The position numbers and the translations under genes are program-made. The notes beneath the pieces were generated by a model. That model was not told the DNA's origin. It worked only from the letters and a program-made list of their open reading frames with translations, and did not search any database. A DNA stretch of 64,000 nt. Origin: Gordonia mangrovi (GTDB lineage: Bacteria > Actinomycetota > Actinomycetes > Mycobacteriales > Mycobacteriaceae). Below, in pieces: positions 54,586-64,000 of the stretch (position 1 is its first letter; each line of letters starts with the position of its first letter). Location: assembly GCF_024734075.1 (NCBI RefSeq), contig NZ_CP102850.1, positions 2,914,001-2,978,000 on the forward strand, read 5' to 3'.

Positions 54586-56189
54586 CGGTCACCTCCCAGA
54601 ACTGCCTCGATGTAGATGCCGCGGTCGGTGATGTCGGTGGCCGCGCGGTCGGTGAAGCCGAGGATGGGGCCCGCCCACAACGTCAGCACCAGCCCGGCGA
54701 TCACCATGACGGCGGTGGGGATCACCATGCCGGCCGGCATCCGGCCCACATCGTCGCGGTCGTCGAAGGCGCCGTCGGCGCTCTCGTCGATCAACGCCGA
54801 CGGCCCCCGGTCGGACAGATCGCCCTCCGGCGCGTCCGCGCGTGGCCGCCAGAACCCCTTGGTCCATACTCGCGCGACCACATACAGGGTCAACAGGCTG
54901 GTCACGACTGAGCCGGCCACCAGCATCCAGGCCAGGATGGAGCCGTCCTGGGTGCCCGCCTCGATCAGCGCGACCTTGCCGACGAAGCCGGAGAACGGCG
55001 GTATGCCGCCCAGGTTGAGCGCCGGGATGAGGAACAGTGCGGCCAGCAGCGGGCTGGCAATGAGACCGCCGAGTCTGCGCAAGGACGACGATCCCGCCTG
55101 CCGTTCGATCAGTCCGACCACCAGGAACAGCGTCGTCTGCACCAGGATGTGGTGGGCCACGTAGTAGATGGCCGCCGACAACCCGAATTTCGATGACAGC
55201 GCGATGCCGAACACCATGTACCCGATGTGGCTGACCAGGGTGAACGACAGCAGGCGTTTGATGTCGGACTGTGCGATCGCGCCGAAGATGCCGACCAGCA
55301 TCGTCAGCAGTCCGGCGATCATCAGCATCGTGTCCATCGACCCACCGGGAAACAACAGTGTGTGCGCCCGCACGATCGCGTAGACACCCACTTTGGTGAG
55401 CAAGCCCGCAAAGACTGCGGTGACCGGGGCCGGCGCGGTCGGGTAGGAGTCGGGCAACCAGCTCGACAACGGGAACACCGCGGCCTTGATGCCGAATGCC
55501 ACGAGCAGCACCGCGTAGAGCGCGTTACGGGTGCCGTCGGGCACGTTGTCGAGGCGGGCGGCCATCTCGGCGAGGTTGAGGGTGCCGGTGGTCGCGTAGG
55601 CGAATGCGATGCCCGCCAGGAAGATCAGCGACGACACCATCGACACCATCACGTACGACGCGCCGGCCCGGACCCGTTCGGCACTGGCACCGAGCGTGAG
55701 CAGCACGAAGCTCGCCGCCAGCAGCACCTCGAAGGAGACGTAGAGGTTGAACAGGTCGCCGGCCAGGAAGGCGTTGCAGACACCTGCGGTGAGGATCAGA
55801 TAGGTCGGCAGGAAGATCGACACCGGCTGGTGCGACGTGCCGTCGCGGATACCCTGCCCGATGGCGTAGACGACGACACACAGCAGCACGATCGTGGAGA
55901 CGACCAGCATCAGCGCCGCCAGCTGGTCGACGACCAGCGTGATGCCGAGCGGTCCGTTCGGGAAGCCCTTGTCACCCCAACCGCCGATGGTGACCGCGAA
56001 GGTGCCGTGCTCATTGGTCAGGTACAGCAGCAGGCACGAGGCGATGAAGGCGGTGAGGATGGCGCCGACGGTGATCGGCCGTTGGAAGCGTGGGCTGCGC
56101 CCGCGCATCATGGTCAGCGCCGCGGCGATGATCGGCACCAAGGTGGGCAGCGTGATCAGCACCGGCACCCACGACGGTTGCGGTGTCAT
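54582..56189 (-). CDS. mrpD: Mrp Na+/H+ antiporter subunit D
   Basis: A 535-residue polytopic protein homologous to complex I NuoM/NuoN. Seen: LYVSFEVLLAASFVLLTLG (functional Glu), AFGIKAAVFPLSSWLPDSYPTAPAPVTAVFAGLLTKVGVYAIVR (functional Lys and the TAPAPV segment), LLSFTLVSHIGYMVFGIAL. A hydrophilic loop near the C-terminus (RADAPEGDLSDRGPSALIDE) is an addition. ATG 56189 overlaps the mrpC stop codon. Confidence 0.93.
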   Translation of the reverse strand: MTPQPSWVPVLITLPTLVPIIAAALTMMRGRSPRFQRPITVGAILTAFIASCLLLYLTNEHGTFAVTIGGWGDKGFPNGPLGITLVVDQLAALMLVVSTIVLLCVVVYAIGQGIRDGTSHQPVSIFLPTYLILTAGVCNAFLAGDLFNLYVSFEVLLAASFVLLTLGASAERVRAGASYVMVSMVSSLIFLAGIAFAYATTGTLNLAEMAARLDNVPDGTRNALYAVLLVAFGIKAAVFPLSSWLPDSYPTAPAPVTAVFAGLLTKVGVYAIVRAHTLLFPGGSMDTMLMIAGLLTMLVGIFGAIAQSDIKRLLSFTLVSHIGYMVFGIALSSKFGLSAAIYYVAHHILVQTTLFLVVGLIERQAGSSSLRRLGGLIASPLLAALFLIPALNLGGIPPFSGFVGKVALIEAGTQDGSILAWMLVAGSVVTSLLTLYVVARVWTKGFWRPRADAPEGDLSDRGPSALIDESADGAFDDRDDVGRMPAGMVIPTAVMVIAGLVLTLWAGPILGFTDRAATDITDRGIYIEAVLGGDR

Positions 56190-56803
56190 CGGCCACCTCC
56201 GTCGCGGTCCGACCCCGGCCCGCCGGCACGTGTCCCGTCGGAATTCAGATCCTCGGGACCGACCTCGTCGATGACGTCGGCATCCTCGGGCATCAGGTCG
56301 GTCTCGATGACCCCCCGATGCCGTTCGATGAATTCCTCTCGGGTCAGCGGATGGCCCTCGTCGTCGAAGAAATCGCCGGCCGTGGTGTCGGCCAGGGTCA
56401 CCGGGTCGTCGCTGCGGTCGCGGTCGGGTGCGGTCTGCAGGGACCCGGTCGCGATCTTGCGGTCCTCGGGATCGTCCTCGACCTCCACGTCGTCGCGGTT
56501 GATCACATACAACCGATAGACCAGTGCCAGCACGAACGCCGCGATGCCCATCGTGATGACGATCGCGGTGAGGATCATCGCCTGCGCAAGGGGATCGGCG
56601 TCGTGTGCCCGGTTCTCCGATGCGCGGCCCAAGATGGGCGGGTTGCCCATACCGCCGGACACCACCAGGATCAGCAGGTTGATGGCGTTGCCGCACAACA
56701 GCAGGCCGAACAGCATCCGGATCAGACTGCGTTCCATCAGCAGGTAGGCGCCGCTGGCGGCCAGCACGCCGACGACGATGAGGAAGCCGAGGTTGATGCT
56801 CAA
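56186..56803 (-). CDS. mrpC: Mrp Na+/H+ antiporter subunit C with long acidic tail
   Basis: A 205-residue protein, NuoK-like in its first 110 residues (FLIVVGVLAASGAYLLMERSLIRMLFGLLLCGNAINLLILVVSGG; DPLAQAMILTAIVITMGIAAFVLALVYRL). The usual MrpC is about 110-125 residues; here an acidic cytoplasmic tail of about 85 residues follows (DDVEVEDDPEDRK, MPEDADVIDEVGPEDLN). Coupled by 4-bp overlaps to mrpA and mrpD. Confidence 0.92.
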   Translation of the reverse strand: MSINLGFLIVVGVLAASGAYLLMERSLIRMLFGLLLCGNAINLLILVVSGGMGNPPILGRASENRAHDADPLAQAMILTAIVITMGIAAFVLALVYRLYVINRDDVEVEDDPEDRKIATGSLQTAPDRDRSDDPVTLADTTAGDFFDDEGHPLTREEFIERHRGVIETDLMPEDADVIDEVGPEDLNSDGTRAGGPGSDRDGGGR

Positions 56804-59712
56804 CGCGTCACCTCCGGGGCAGTGGCCCGGACGGCCATCGGCTGGTTGTCGCCGATGGTCGACTCGACGTCCAGGCGTGCGCCGAGACTGCGCAGTACAT
56901 CGAGGACCAGGCCGACCACGATGAGGTAGATGCCGAGATCGAAGAACAAGGCGGTCACCAGCTTGACGTCGCCGAGGACGGGCAGCGTGATCTCGAAGAC
57001 GGCCGACGAGAGCACCGGCGCACCCAGGAACATCGACGTCACTGCGGTGCCGGCCGAGATCGCCAGACCCGCACCCAGGATGCGTCCCGGTTCCACCGGC
57101 AGCGCCTCGCCGAGTTCATAGCGGCCACCGGCGAGGTAGCGCAGCACCAGCGCGAGTCCCATGGTGAGTCCGCCGGCGAAGCCGCCGCCCGGTGCGTTGT
57201 GTCCGGCGTAGAAGAAGTACACCGACAGCACCACCATGGTCGGGAAGATCAGCCGGGTCGTGGCCTCGAGCACCATCGAACGATGGCGGGGATCGCGGAA
57301 GTCGCTGCCGAGCAGCCAGCGGGTCCGGTCGGGTGGGATCGTATCGTCCACGTCGTCGCCGTTGGTGCCGGATTGCAGGCGGGCCGCGTCGGCGACCCGG
57401 GGGACCGCGCCGAACCGTCGATTGCGGAACACCATGGACGCCACCCCGGTGGCGGCGACGATCAGCACGCACACCTCGCCCAGGGTGTCCCACGCACGGA
57501 TGTCCACCAGCAGCACGTTGACCGCGTTGGCGCCGTGCCCGAACTCGTAGGCGGCTTCGGGGATGTCGACCTGTACCGGCTGCTCGGAGCGGGCGGCCGC
57601 GGCGAACAGCCCGATCACCACCAGCGTGGCGCCGAACGCGACGCCGATCAGCGCCCGCAGCGGCTTGAACCCCGTTGCGTGGCGGGGTTCCGGTTCGGCG
57701 GGCAGTTTGCGCAGCACCAGCACGAAGATGACCAGCGTCAACGTCTCGACCAGGAACTGGGTGAGCGCGAGGTCCGGGGCGCCGTAGAGGGCGAACAACA
57801 AGCCGGCGCCATAACCGGTGAGGCCGACCACCAGCGCGGCGGCCAGCCGGTTGCGCAGGATGATCGCGGCCAGCGCGGACACGGCGATGATGCCACCGAT
57901 CACCGCCTGCACGGCCGAGTCGAAACCACGCCACTCCAGGTGGCTGCGACCGCCCCACGCCAGCACCGCGGTCGGCAGGATGATCGCGGTGGACAGGATC
58001 ACACCCTGGGTGACGGGCAGCGATCCGCGTTGGGTGTTGCGGGTCAGCATCAGCGACAGGGTGTCGGCACCGCGCAGCGTCGCATCGTAGATGCGGTCCG
58101 CATTGAGCAGCGGCCGGTAGCGGAACAGCTGGCCGCGCAGCTGCCGGACGATCAGGAACAGCAGCGCCCCGGCGACCACCACGACGATGGAGAACACCAC
58201 CGGCAGACCGAAACCGTGCCACATGGCGAGATGCTCGAGTTCGTGACCATAGGCCGGCAGCGTCTCGGCGTACGGCTCGAACAGCGAGCCGATCTGCGAA
58301 CTCAGCAGGCCCGCCACCACGCCGGCGACGGCGAGCAGCACCGGTGCCAGATAGAAGGGTGCGCTCGGCGGGTGCATCTTGGCGACGGCCGGACTCGGCG
58401 TGGACCGCACCTTGCGCCCGAACGCACCCCACAGGAACCGGCAGGTGTAGGCGAAGGTCATCACAGACCCGACGACCAGGACGATGTCGATCGTCTCGGA
58501 CTGCCACGGCTCATAGGCGCCCGAATCCCACACCGACGCGAACGCGGTTTCCTTGCCGACGAAGCCGATGGTGAACGGCAGGCCGGCCATGCTGGCGCCG
58601 GCGACGGCTGCGGTGAGCGCGAGGACCGGCAGACGTTGGCCGAGTCGGGCCAGTTTGCGGATGTCGCGGGTGCCGGTGGAGTGGTCGATGATGCCGACGA
58701 CCATGAACAGCGACGACTTGAACAGGGCGTGGGCCACCAGCATCGCCATTGCGGCCATCGCCACGTTGGCGGTGCCGATGCCGACCAGGACGGCCAGAAA
58801 GCCCAGCTGCGACACGGTGCCGAAGGCGAGCACGAGTTTCAGGTCGAGTTCTCGAAGTGACCGCCAGGCACCGAGGACCATCGTGAACATACCGAGCACC
58901 ACCACCGCGATCTGCCAACTCGGAGTGGTGGAGAAGGCGGGTGCGAGACGCGCGATGAGGTAGATACCGGCCTTCACCATGGCTGCCGCGTGCAGGTAGG
59001 CGCTCACCGGGGTGGGCGCGGCCATCGCGCCGGGTAGCCAGAAGTGGAACGGCACGATCGCCGACTTGCTGAGCGCGCCGATCAGCAGCAGAACGACCGC
59101 GATGTCGACATAGACGCCGGCCGCCGGGGGACTGGCGATGATGTCCGACAGCAGATAGCTGCCGGTGCGTTCGCCGAGCATGATGATGCCGACCAGCATC
59201 GCCAGGCCGCCGGCCGTGGTGACCAGTAACGCCTGAGTCGCGGCGCGCCGAGCCGTCGCGCGGATGCCGTAGAAGCCGACCAGCATGAACGACAGCACGG
59301 TGGTGAGCTCCCAGAACACGTAGAGCACCAGCATGTTGTCGCTCACGACGAGCCCGAACATGGCCGCGGCGAAGGCGATCATCTCGCCGCCGAAGACCGT
59401 CACCCGGGGGCGGGCGTCGTCGAAGTAGTGCGCGCAGTAGCACAGCACGAGCGCGCCGACACCGAGGATCAGCACCGAGAGGATGGCGCTGAGTGTGTCG
59501 AAGCGGGTGACGATGTCCATCTGCAGCACGGGCACCCAGGTGATGGTTTCCACGCGGGGTGGCTCGTCGGCAGTGGGCCAATTGAGGATCACCCAGACCA
59601 GCGCGCCGGCCGGAGCGAGCGCGAGGACATAGAAGCCGCGAGTTCCCAGCCACTTGATCACCGGGGGTGCACAGAGCGCGCTGAGCGCGAGCGCAACCAG
59701 CACACCGATCAA
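56800..59712 (-). CDS. mrpA: Mrp Na+/H+ antiporter subunit A fused to subunit B
   Basis: A 970-residue polytopic protein. Residues about 1-500 are NuoL-like (YVFWELTTVLSFMLVGF, PFHFWLPGAMAAPTPVSAYLHAAAMVKAGIYLIARL, ALFKSSLFMVVGIIDHSTGTRD). Residues about 600-780 are the MbhD/MbhE-like part (GAPDLALTQFLVETLTLVIFVLVLRKLP). Residues about 820-970 are a complete MrpB domain (PTMVVLSVYFFYAGHNAPGGGFAGGLTMGLALVLRYLAGG). So no separate mrpB exists. First gene of the A(B)-C-D-E-F-G operon. The start is a TTG at 59712 with a poor Shine-Dalgarno sequence; a nearby in-frame GTG is possible. Confidence 0.93.
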   Translation of the reverse strand: MIGVLVALALSALCAPPVIKWLGTRGFYVLALAPAGALVWVILNWPTADEPPRVETITWVPVLQMDIVTRFDTLSAILSVLILGVGALVLCYCAHYFDDARPRVTVFGGEMIAFAAAMFGLVVSDNMLVLYVFWELTTVLSFMLVGFYGIRATARRAATQALLVTTAGGLAMLVGIIMLGERTGSYLLSDIIASPPAAGVYVDIAVVLLLIGALSKSAIVPFHFWLPGAMAAPTPVSAYLHAAAMVKAGIYLIARLAPAFSTTPSWQIAVVVLGMFTMVLGAWRSLRELDLKLVLAFGTVSQLGFLAVLVGIGTANVAMAAMAMLVAHALFKSSLFMVVGIIDHSTGTRDIRKLARLGQRLPVLALTAAVAGASMAGLPFTIGFVGKETAFASVWDSGAYEPWQSETIDIVLVVGSVMTFAYTCRFLWGAFGRKVRSTPSPAVAKMHPPSAPFYLAPVLLAVAGVVAGLLSSQIGSLFEPYAETLPAYGHELEHLAMWHGFGLPVVFSIVVVVAGALLFLIVRQLRGQLFRYRPLLNADRIYDATLRGADTLSLMLTRNTQRGSLPVTQGVILSTAIILPTAVLAWGGRSHLEWRGFDSAVQAVIGGIIAVSALAAIILRNRLAAALVVGLTGYGAGLLFALYGAPDLALTQFLVETLTLVIFVLVLRKLPAEPEPRHATGFKPLRALIGVAFGATLVVIGLFAAAARSEQPVQVDIPEAAYEFGHGANAVNVLLVDIRAWDTLGEVCVLIVAATGVASMVFRNRRFGAVPRVADAARLQSGTNGDDVDDTIPPDRTRWLLGSDFRDPRHRSMVLEATTRLIFPTMVVLSVYFFYAGHNAPGGGFAGGLTMGLALVLRYLAGGRYELGEALPVEPGRILGAGLAISAGTAVTSMFLGAPVLSSAVFEITLPVLGDVKLVTALFFDLGIYLIVVGLVLDVLRSLGARLDVESTIGDNQPMAVRATAPEVTR

Positions 59713-59789
59713 GTGGGCACACCGTCTTTCAACTGTTTGGGCGGGGTGTCACGGGCGCGGCCCGCAGCGACTACTTTACCGTTGCGGAC

Positions 59790-60209
59790 ATGAAAGGCTT
59801 CGTGAGGTTGGTGGCGGTTCTGGTCGCCGGGCTCGCCCTGATCGCGGTTCTCGCCGGATGCAACGGAAGCGAAGAGGAGCGTCCGGCCGGCGCTGCCTTG
59901 CCTCAGGATTTCCCGGTTGCGCAGGTCCCGCTCGTGGAGGGCACGGTGCTGACCGCCGACGGCACGCGGGCGGACGGGTGGGCGGTCACGGTGCAGGGTG
60001 TAGCCGCTGACGGCAACATCCTCGACTCCGCAGTGACCACTCTCACCGACGCCGGGTTCACCGAGTCGCAGCGGACCACGGAAGGCGGTCAACGCGTGGT
60101 GATCCTCTCCGCGACCAAGGACAGCACCGACTACTGGGTGCAGGTCGGCTCCACGCCGGGGGCCGCCGGCGGGCCGGGGTCGGTGTTCTATCAGGTCTCC
60201 GTGGAGTGA
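59790..60209 (+). CDS. Small secreted lipoprotein, function unknown
   Basis: A 139-residue protein with a signal peptide and lipobox ending at Cys24 (AVLAGC). The mature part (ALPQDFPVAQVPLVEGTVLTADG, GWAVTVQGVA, SAVTTLTDAGFTESQRT, STDYWVQVGSTPG) looks like one alpha/beta domain. I do not recognise a named family. Divergent from mrpA across a 77-bp gap. Confidence 0.72.
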   Translation: MKGFVRLVAVLVAGLALIAVLAGCNGSEEERPAGAALPQDFPVAQVPLVEGTVLTADGTRADGWAVTVQGVAADGNILDSAVTTLTDAGFTESQRTTEGGQRVVILSATKDSTDYWVQVGSTPGAAGGPGSVFYQVSVE

Positions 60210-60279
60210 TGTCCCCTGGTGCCTGAGGAATCCCGGAGCCTGCGGAGGGATGTCACGAAGGCCCGATTCGCCCGGTTCA

Positions 60280-60311
60280 CAGCCGACTGACAGGTACGTG
60301 GCAGTCGGCTG
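60280..60311. terminator. Hairpin between the lipoprotein and a membrane protein gene
   Basis: CAGCCGACTG (60280-60289) and CAGTCGGCTG (60302-60311) form a 10-bp stem with a 12-base loop, 70 bp after the lipoprotein stop codon. A terminator or leader hairpin is possible; there is no T tract. The rest of 60210-60367 shows nothing else I can name. Confidence 0.45.
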
Positions 60312-60367
60312 ACAGGCCCCGTGCGCACCGTGGATGTCACTTTTCACTCCACGAAAGCGAGACGACG

Positions 60368-60910
60368 ATGTCCACACCGCACGGCACCTCCGACCCCGCC
60401 ACCGCCGCCGACCAGCAGGAGCCGCACCCGGCCGACCTGCAGGAGCCATACCCGGCCGACCGGCAGGACGCCGCCGAGCAGAACGCCCCGACCGAGCCGA
60501 TCACGCAGGCCGGTACGGTGCCGCCGAACGGCCCGTTCCCGCCGTATGGCGCCAATCCGCCGATGTACCCGAATCAGCCGCCGCCGAACCAGCCGAGCGG
60601 CGTCAGCGACAAGGTCCGCAACGCCGTCATCGCCGGCGGCATCGGTGTCGCCGTTGTGTTCGGCCTCATCGGGTTCGGCGCCGGTTACGTGGTCGGCGAC
60701 TCGTCATCGAATCAGGGACCCGGCATGAATATGCAGCGTGGTGGCGGTTTCGGTCCGGGCGGGCAGGGTGGCTTCGGTCAGATGCCCGACGGTCAGGGCG
60801 GCATGGGCCAGATGCCCGGTCAGCCGGGGCAGGTGCCGGGACAAGGCCAACTCCCCGGTCAGGACGGGCAGACCACGACCCCCAGCACCGAGAGCGGAAC
60901 GGGCGCCTGA
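60368..60910 (+). CDS. Membrane protein with Pro-rich head and Gly/Gln/Met-rich tail
   Basis: A 180-residue protein: residues 1-80 are Pro/Gln/Ala-rich with HPADLQEPYPADRQ, a single membrane helix is at about 85-110 (VIAGGIGVAVVFGLIGFGAGYVVG), and the external tail has low-complexity repeats of GQMPG and GQG type (GGFGQMPDGQGGMGQMPG). No domain is recognised. gcgagacgacg lies before ATG 60368. Confidence 0.65.
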   Translation: MSTPHGTSDPATAADQQEPHPADLQEPYPADRQDAAEQNAPTEPITQAGTVPPNGPFPPYGANPPMYPNQPPPNQPSGVSDKVRNAVIAGGIGVAVVFGLIGFGAGYVVGDSSSNQGPGMNMQRGGGFGPGGQGGFGQMPDGQGGMGQMPGQPGQVPGQGQLPGQDGQTTTPSTESGTGA

Positions 60911-61048
60911 ACCGAGTGAGGTGAACGTTGCGGATATCGGCACGTTCACCTCACTGCGCGGCGGATCAGCGACGGCCGTATCCGACTGCGGGCGTCGGCG
61001 ATGTCGTCGGGGCCGATGGTCGCCGCGTCCACATGATCAGCAGATCGG

Positions 61049-61939
61049 CTACCAGCCTCGTTCGGCGAGGCGGTGTGGCTGCGGAATGTCGTCGACGTTG
61101 ATGCCGACCATCGCCTCGCCGAGCCCGCGCGACACCTTCGCCAGCACGTCGGGATCGTCGTGGAAGGTGGTGGCCTGCACGATCGCCGCCGCACGCTGAG
61201 CCGGGTTACCCGACTTGAAGATCCCCGACCCGACGAACACACCCTCGGCACCGAGTTGCATCATCATCGCCGCATCGGCGGGGGTGGCGATACCACCGGC
61301 GGTGAACAACGTGACCGGCAGTTTGCCGGCCTCGGCGACCTCGACGACCAGGTCGTAGGGCGCCTGCAGCTCCTTGGCCGCCACGTACAGCTCGTCTGTG
61401 GGCAACGACGTCAACCGGCGGATCTCATCGCGGATCTTGCGCATGTGCGTGGTCGCGTTCGACACGTCACCGGTGCCGGCCTCACCCTTGGAACGGATCA
61501 TCGCCGCGCCCTCGGTGATCCGGCGCAACGCCTCACCCAGATTGGTGGCACCACACACGAACGGCACCGTGAACGCCCACTTGTCGATGTGATTGGCATA
61601 GTCGGCCGGGGTCAGCACCTCCGACTCGTCGACATAGTCCACGCCGAGGCTCTGCAGCACCTGGGCCTCCACGAAATGCCCGATACGCGCCTTGGCCATC
61701 ACCGGGATCGACACCGCCGAGATGATCCCGTCGATCATGTCCGGGTCGCTCATCCGCGACACGCCGCCCTGCGCGCGGATGTCGGCCGGGACACGCTCAA
61801 GCGCCATCACCGCCACCGCACCGGCATCCTCGGCGATCTTGGCCTGCTCGGCGGTGACCACGTCCATGATGACGCCACCCTTGAGCATCTCGGCCATGCC
61901 GCGCTTCACCCGGGCGGAGCCGGTCCCGCCGTCAGTCAT
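61049..61939 (-). CDS. pdxS: Pyridoxal 5'-phosphate synthase lyase subunit PdxS
   Basis: A 296-residue TIM-barrel enzyme that builds PLP from ribose 5-phosphate, glyceraldehyde 3-phosphate and ammonia. Seen: [60 protein letters not shown] (Schiff-base Lys), [76 protein letters not shown]. The start is ATG 61939, overlapping the aldehyde dehydrogenase end by 8 bp. No pdxT glutaminase partner is in the window. Last gene of the operon. Confidence 0.95.
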   Translation of the reverse strand: MTDGGTGSARVKRGMAEMLKGGVIMDVVTAEQAKIAEDAGAVAVMALERVPADIRAQGGVSRMSDPDMIDGIISAVSIPVMAKARIGHFVEAQVLQSLGVDYVDESEVLTPADYANHIDKWAFTVPFVCGATNLGEALRRITEGAAMIRSKGEAGTGDVSNATTHMRKIRDEIRRLTSLPTDELYVAAKELQAPYDLVVEVAEAGKLPVTLFTAGGIATPADAAMMMQLGAEGVFVGSGIFKSGNPAQRAAAIVQATTFHDDPDVLAKVSRGLGEAMVGINVDDIPQPHRLAERGW

Positions 61940-63293
61940 TCGTGTTGAAGAACACATTCTTGACCTCGGTGTACGCGTCGAGTGCGTCGGGCCCCAGTTC
62001 GCGGCCCAAACCTGACTGTTTGAATCCACCGAATGGTGTCGATACGCGCACGGACGAATATGAATTGACGGCGAGTGCGCCGGCATTCATCGCTCGCGCG
62101 ACCCGCATGGAGCGAGCTGCGTTCGAGGTCCAGACGGAGCCTGCCAGACCGTAGATCGTGTTGTTGGCCCGCGTGATCGCCTCGTTCTCGTCGTCGAAGG
62201 GAAGAATTGCGACGATCGGGCCGAAAATCTCTTCGCGCACCGCACGGTCGACGTCGCCGGCCGGGTGCAGCACGGTGGGCGGAAACCAATAGCCGGGACC
62301 CGAAGGGGTTGTGCCCTGCACCAAGACATCGGCATCCGACACGTACTCCTCCACCCGCTTTGCATGGCCGGCGGAGATCAAGGGCCCCATCTGAGTGGAA
62401 TCTTGTAGGGGGTCACCAACAGTGATCCCGGTGACGACATCGTGTAACTTCGCCAGAAAGTTATCCACCGCAGATCGTTCCACAAAGACCCGGGAACGAG
62501 CGCAGCAATCCTGACCCGAATTGCCGAAGACCGCGCCCACCAGCCCCTCAGCCGCTGAGCCGAGATCAGCGTCTGCAAAGACCAGCGCTGCGGATTTTCC
62601 GCCAAGCTCGAGTGTCACCCGCTTGATCGAGTCGGCAGCGCGCCGTGCAATGTCCTTGCCGGCGGCGGTGGAACCGGTAAATGCAATCTTCCCGATTCCG
62701 GGATGTTCGACGAGCCGCCGTCCCACCGATGAGCCAGCTCCCACAACGACATTGAGCAAACCCTCCGGCAATCCGGCTTCGACTGCGAGCTCGGCCATCC
62801 GGATCGTGGTCAACGGTGTCAATTCGGCAGGCTTGACCACTACGGCGTTCCCGGCGGCGAGCGCCGGCGCGACCTTCCACGCGGCGATCGTCATCGGGTA
62901 GTTCCATGGAGTGATCAATCCGACCACACCGATCGGCTCACGGAATGTCATGTCGACACCGCCCTCGACCGGAATCGTCTGACCAAGCAGCCGCTCCGGT
63001 GCTGCGGAGTAGTAGCGGAACGTCGCAGCAACACCGGCGATCGCACCGCGCGCGTCGGAGATCGGCATGCCGACATTTCGGGACTCGAGCTCGGCGAGTT
63101 CTTCGGTGTGGAGATCTATCGCCGACGAGACGGCCAACAGGACACGCGCGCGTGTCGCGGGAGCTTCTGCTGCCCAATCCTTCTGGACGCGAGAAGCACA
63201 TTCGATGAGCTCGTCGAGCTGCATCTCGGTCGTTCGTTCCACCGTCGCTAGCACCTGCTCGGTGGCTGGTTCAATCACATCGATCACAGTCAT
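61932..63293 (-). CDS. NAD(P)-dependent aldehyde dehydrogenase
   Basis: A 453-residue ALDH. Seen: [60 protein letters not shown] (general-base Glu), [14 protein letters not shown] (catalytic Cys), [14 protein letters not shown] and [19 protein letters not shown]. With the PuuD-like hydrolase upstream it may oxidise gamma-(glutamyl)aminobutyraldehyde in polyamine breakdown; that assignment rests on context. ATG 63293 overlaps the preceding stop codon (ATGA); the longer frame to 63413 is rejected. Confidence 0.92.
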   Translation of the reverse strand: MTVIDVIEPATEQVLATVERTTEMQLDELIECASRVQKDWAAEAPATRARVLLAVSSAIDLHTEELAELESRNVGMPISDARGAIAGVAATFRYYSAAPERLLGQTIPVEGGVDMTFREPIGVVGLITPWNYPMTIAAWKVAPALAAGNAVVVKPAELTPLTTIRMAELAVEAGLPEGLLNVVVGAGSSVGRRLVEHPGIGKIAFTGSTAAGKDIARRAADSIKRVTLELGGKSAALVFADADLGSAAEGLVGAVFGNSGQDCCARSRVFVERSAVDNFLAKLHDVVTGITVGDPLQDSTQMGPLISAGHAKRVEEYVSDADVLVQGTTPSGPGYWFPPTVLHPAGDVDRAVREEIFGPIVAILPFDDENEAITRANNTIYGLAGSVWTSNAARSMRVARAMNAGALAVNSYSSVRVSTPFGGFKQSGLGRELGPDALDAYTEVKNVFFNTND

Positions 63294-64000
63294 GGCAGTG
63301 ATGCTCCTGCGTGCATAGGGGTGGTGTGGGCCACGAAATCGGTCAGGGCGTGGGTGAGTTCGACGGCTTCCGGATGCCATTGGACTCCGAGGACGTAGCG
63401 GTGGCGTGGCCACTCGACTGCTTCGGGCAGTCGATCGGGGAGGGCGTGCGCGGTGACCACGGCTCCTTCTCCCAACACAGCGACACCCTGGTGGTGGTGA
63501 GAGTTGACCACCTGGATTCCGCTGCCGGACAACGCTGCCGCGTGCGACTCCGGACGAACCGCGACCTGGTGAAAGGTTTCGCCGTCCAGCCGTCCCGGGC
63601 GGGGCCGATGCTCGGCGAACCCTTCGTCGCGCAGATGCTGATGCAGCGTCCCGCCGGTTGCGACATTGAGGATCTGCATGCCGCGGCAGATACCCAGGAT
63701 CGGCATGTCGCGATGCATCGCCGCACGAGTGAGGTTCAGCTCGAACGTGTCGCGGAGCGGCTCGGTGGCCTCGGTCTTGCGCGTCCGCACTGCGCCATAG
63801 GATCCAGGGGTCAGGTCGAGACCCCCGATCAGCATCAGTCCGTCGATTCGGTCGAGGATCAACTCCGGATTGCGGGCGGCTCGCTCATCGGGCGCCAGTC
63901 CGACGGCGATCGCCCCCGCCGCAGCGATCTTGTTGAGATAGGTACTCGGGACGATGGCAGCGTGCTGTTGCCAGAATCCCCAGGTTGCGGTTTCGAAAGC
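63290..64000 (-). CDS. Gamma-glutamyl-gamma-aminobutyrate hydrolase family (PuuD-like), 5' end outside window
   Basis: At least 236 residues of a class I glutamine amidotransferase-fold hydrolase (peptidase C26). The frame stays open to the right edge, reading AFETATWGFWQQHAAIVPSTY at the border. Catalytic triad: Cys in GICRGMQILN, His-x-Glu in GVQWHPEA. Also RIDGLMLIGGLDLTPGSYG and VNSHHHQGV. PuuD releases GABA from its gamma-glutamyl form. It is not PdxT-like in sequence, although pdxS is two genes downstream. Confidence 0.88.
   Translation of the reverse strand, partial: AFETATWGFWQQHAAIVPSTYLNKIAAAGAIAVGLAPDERAARNPELILDRIDGLMLIGGLDLTPGSYGAVRTRKTEATEPLRDTFELNLTRAAMHRDMPILGICRGMQILNVATGGTLHQHLRDEGFAEHRPRPGRLDGETFHQVAVRPESHAAALSGSGIQVVNSHHHQGVAVLGEGAVVTAHALPDRLPEAVEWPRHRYVLGVQWHPEAVELTHALTDFVAHTTPMHAGASLP

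Noticed and set aside
57199..58860. Long plus-strand open frame of 553 codons opposite mrpA
   Set aside because: It is the antisense shadow of a high-GC membrane protein gene. The encoded sequence is rich in Arg, His, Gln and Asp, without domains or a ribosome site, while the minus strand encodes a clear MrpA.

Overview
The window is high-GC actinobacterial DNA. I place it in the mycolic-acid bacteria (Mycobacteriales), most likely Gordonia or a close relative. The reasons are a mycobactin/nocobactin-type siderophore locus, an egtB-egtD pair, IdeR/DtxR-type iron boxes, and gene order matching Mycobacterium tuberculosis: thiD-thiC, then xthA / cg3035-type GNAT / def / DUF3263 / LytR_C / sodC / GCS2-type ligase (the Rv0427c-Rv0433 order). 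Genus assignment is inference.

Layout. 0-9.8 kb: DUF5709 protein, a Clp-N/HTH protein with a large palindrome over its start codon, ergothioneine genes egtB-egtD, a luciferase-like oxidoreductase, a SHOCT protein, a HAD phosphatase, thiD-thiC behind a TPP riboswitch, and a small GNAT. 9.8-36.1 kb: iron acquisition. A siderophore-interacting reductase, salicyl-AMP ligase, salicylate synthase, three NRPSs, a one-module PKS split over two genes, lysine N-hydroxylase, N-acyltransferase and type II thioesterase sit in transcription units fronted by iron boxes at 9810, 12634-12694, 19641 and 25099. A fifth iron box (46527) fronts a siderophore-binding lipoprotein and a SagB-type flavin dehydrogenase, which may oxidise the oxazoline ring of the siderophore.

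36.1-44.1 kb is accessory DNA: an HNH (13E12/DUF222) protein with a perfect SOS box upstream, a decayed IS-bounded mosaic holding a Doc toxin-antitoxin pair and a reductase fragment, and an NmtR-type repressor next to a ctpJ-like P1B-ATPase that has been cut in two by an IS110-family element. The non-coding left end of that IS110 element contains four short segments, in the order left-target, right-target, left-donor, right-donor, matching the actual insertion site and the element's own ends around a CT core. They sit in two internal loops of a foldable RNA. This is a readable bridge RNA and is the most striking item in the window.

44.1-64 kb: the SagB/lipoprotein operon, a barnase-barstar pair wedged into the xthA-def block, sodC and neighbours, a six-gene Mrp Na+/H+ antiporter operon with MrpB fused to MrpA, two small secreted or membrane proteins, and a polyamine-type operon (puuD-like, aldehyde dehydrogenase) ending in pdxS. 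I see no rRNA, tRNA or CRISPR array. No gene-free stretch exceeds about 300 bp.
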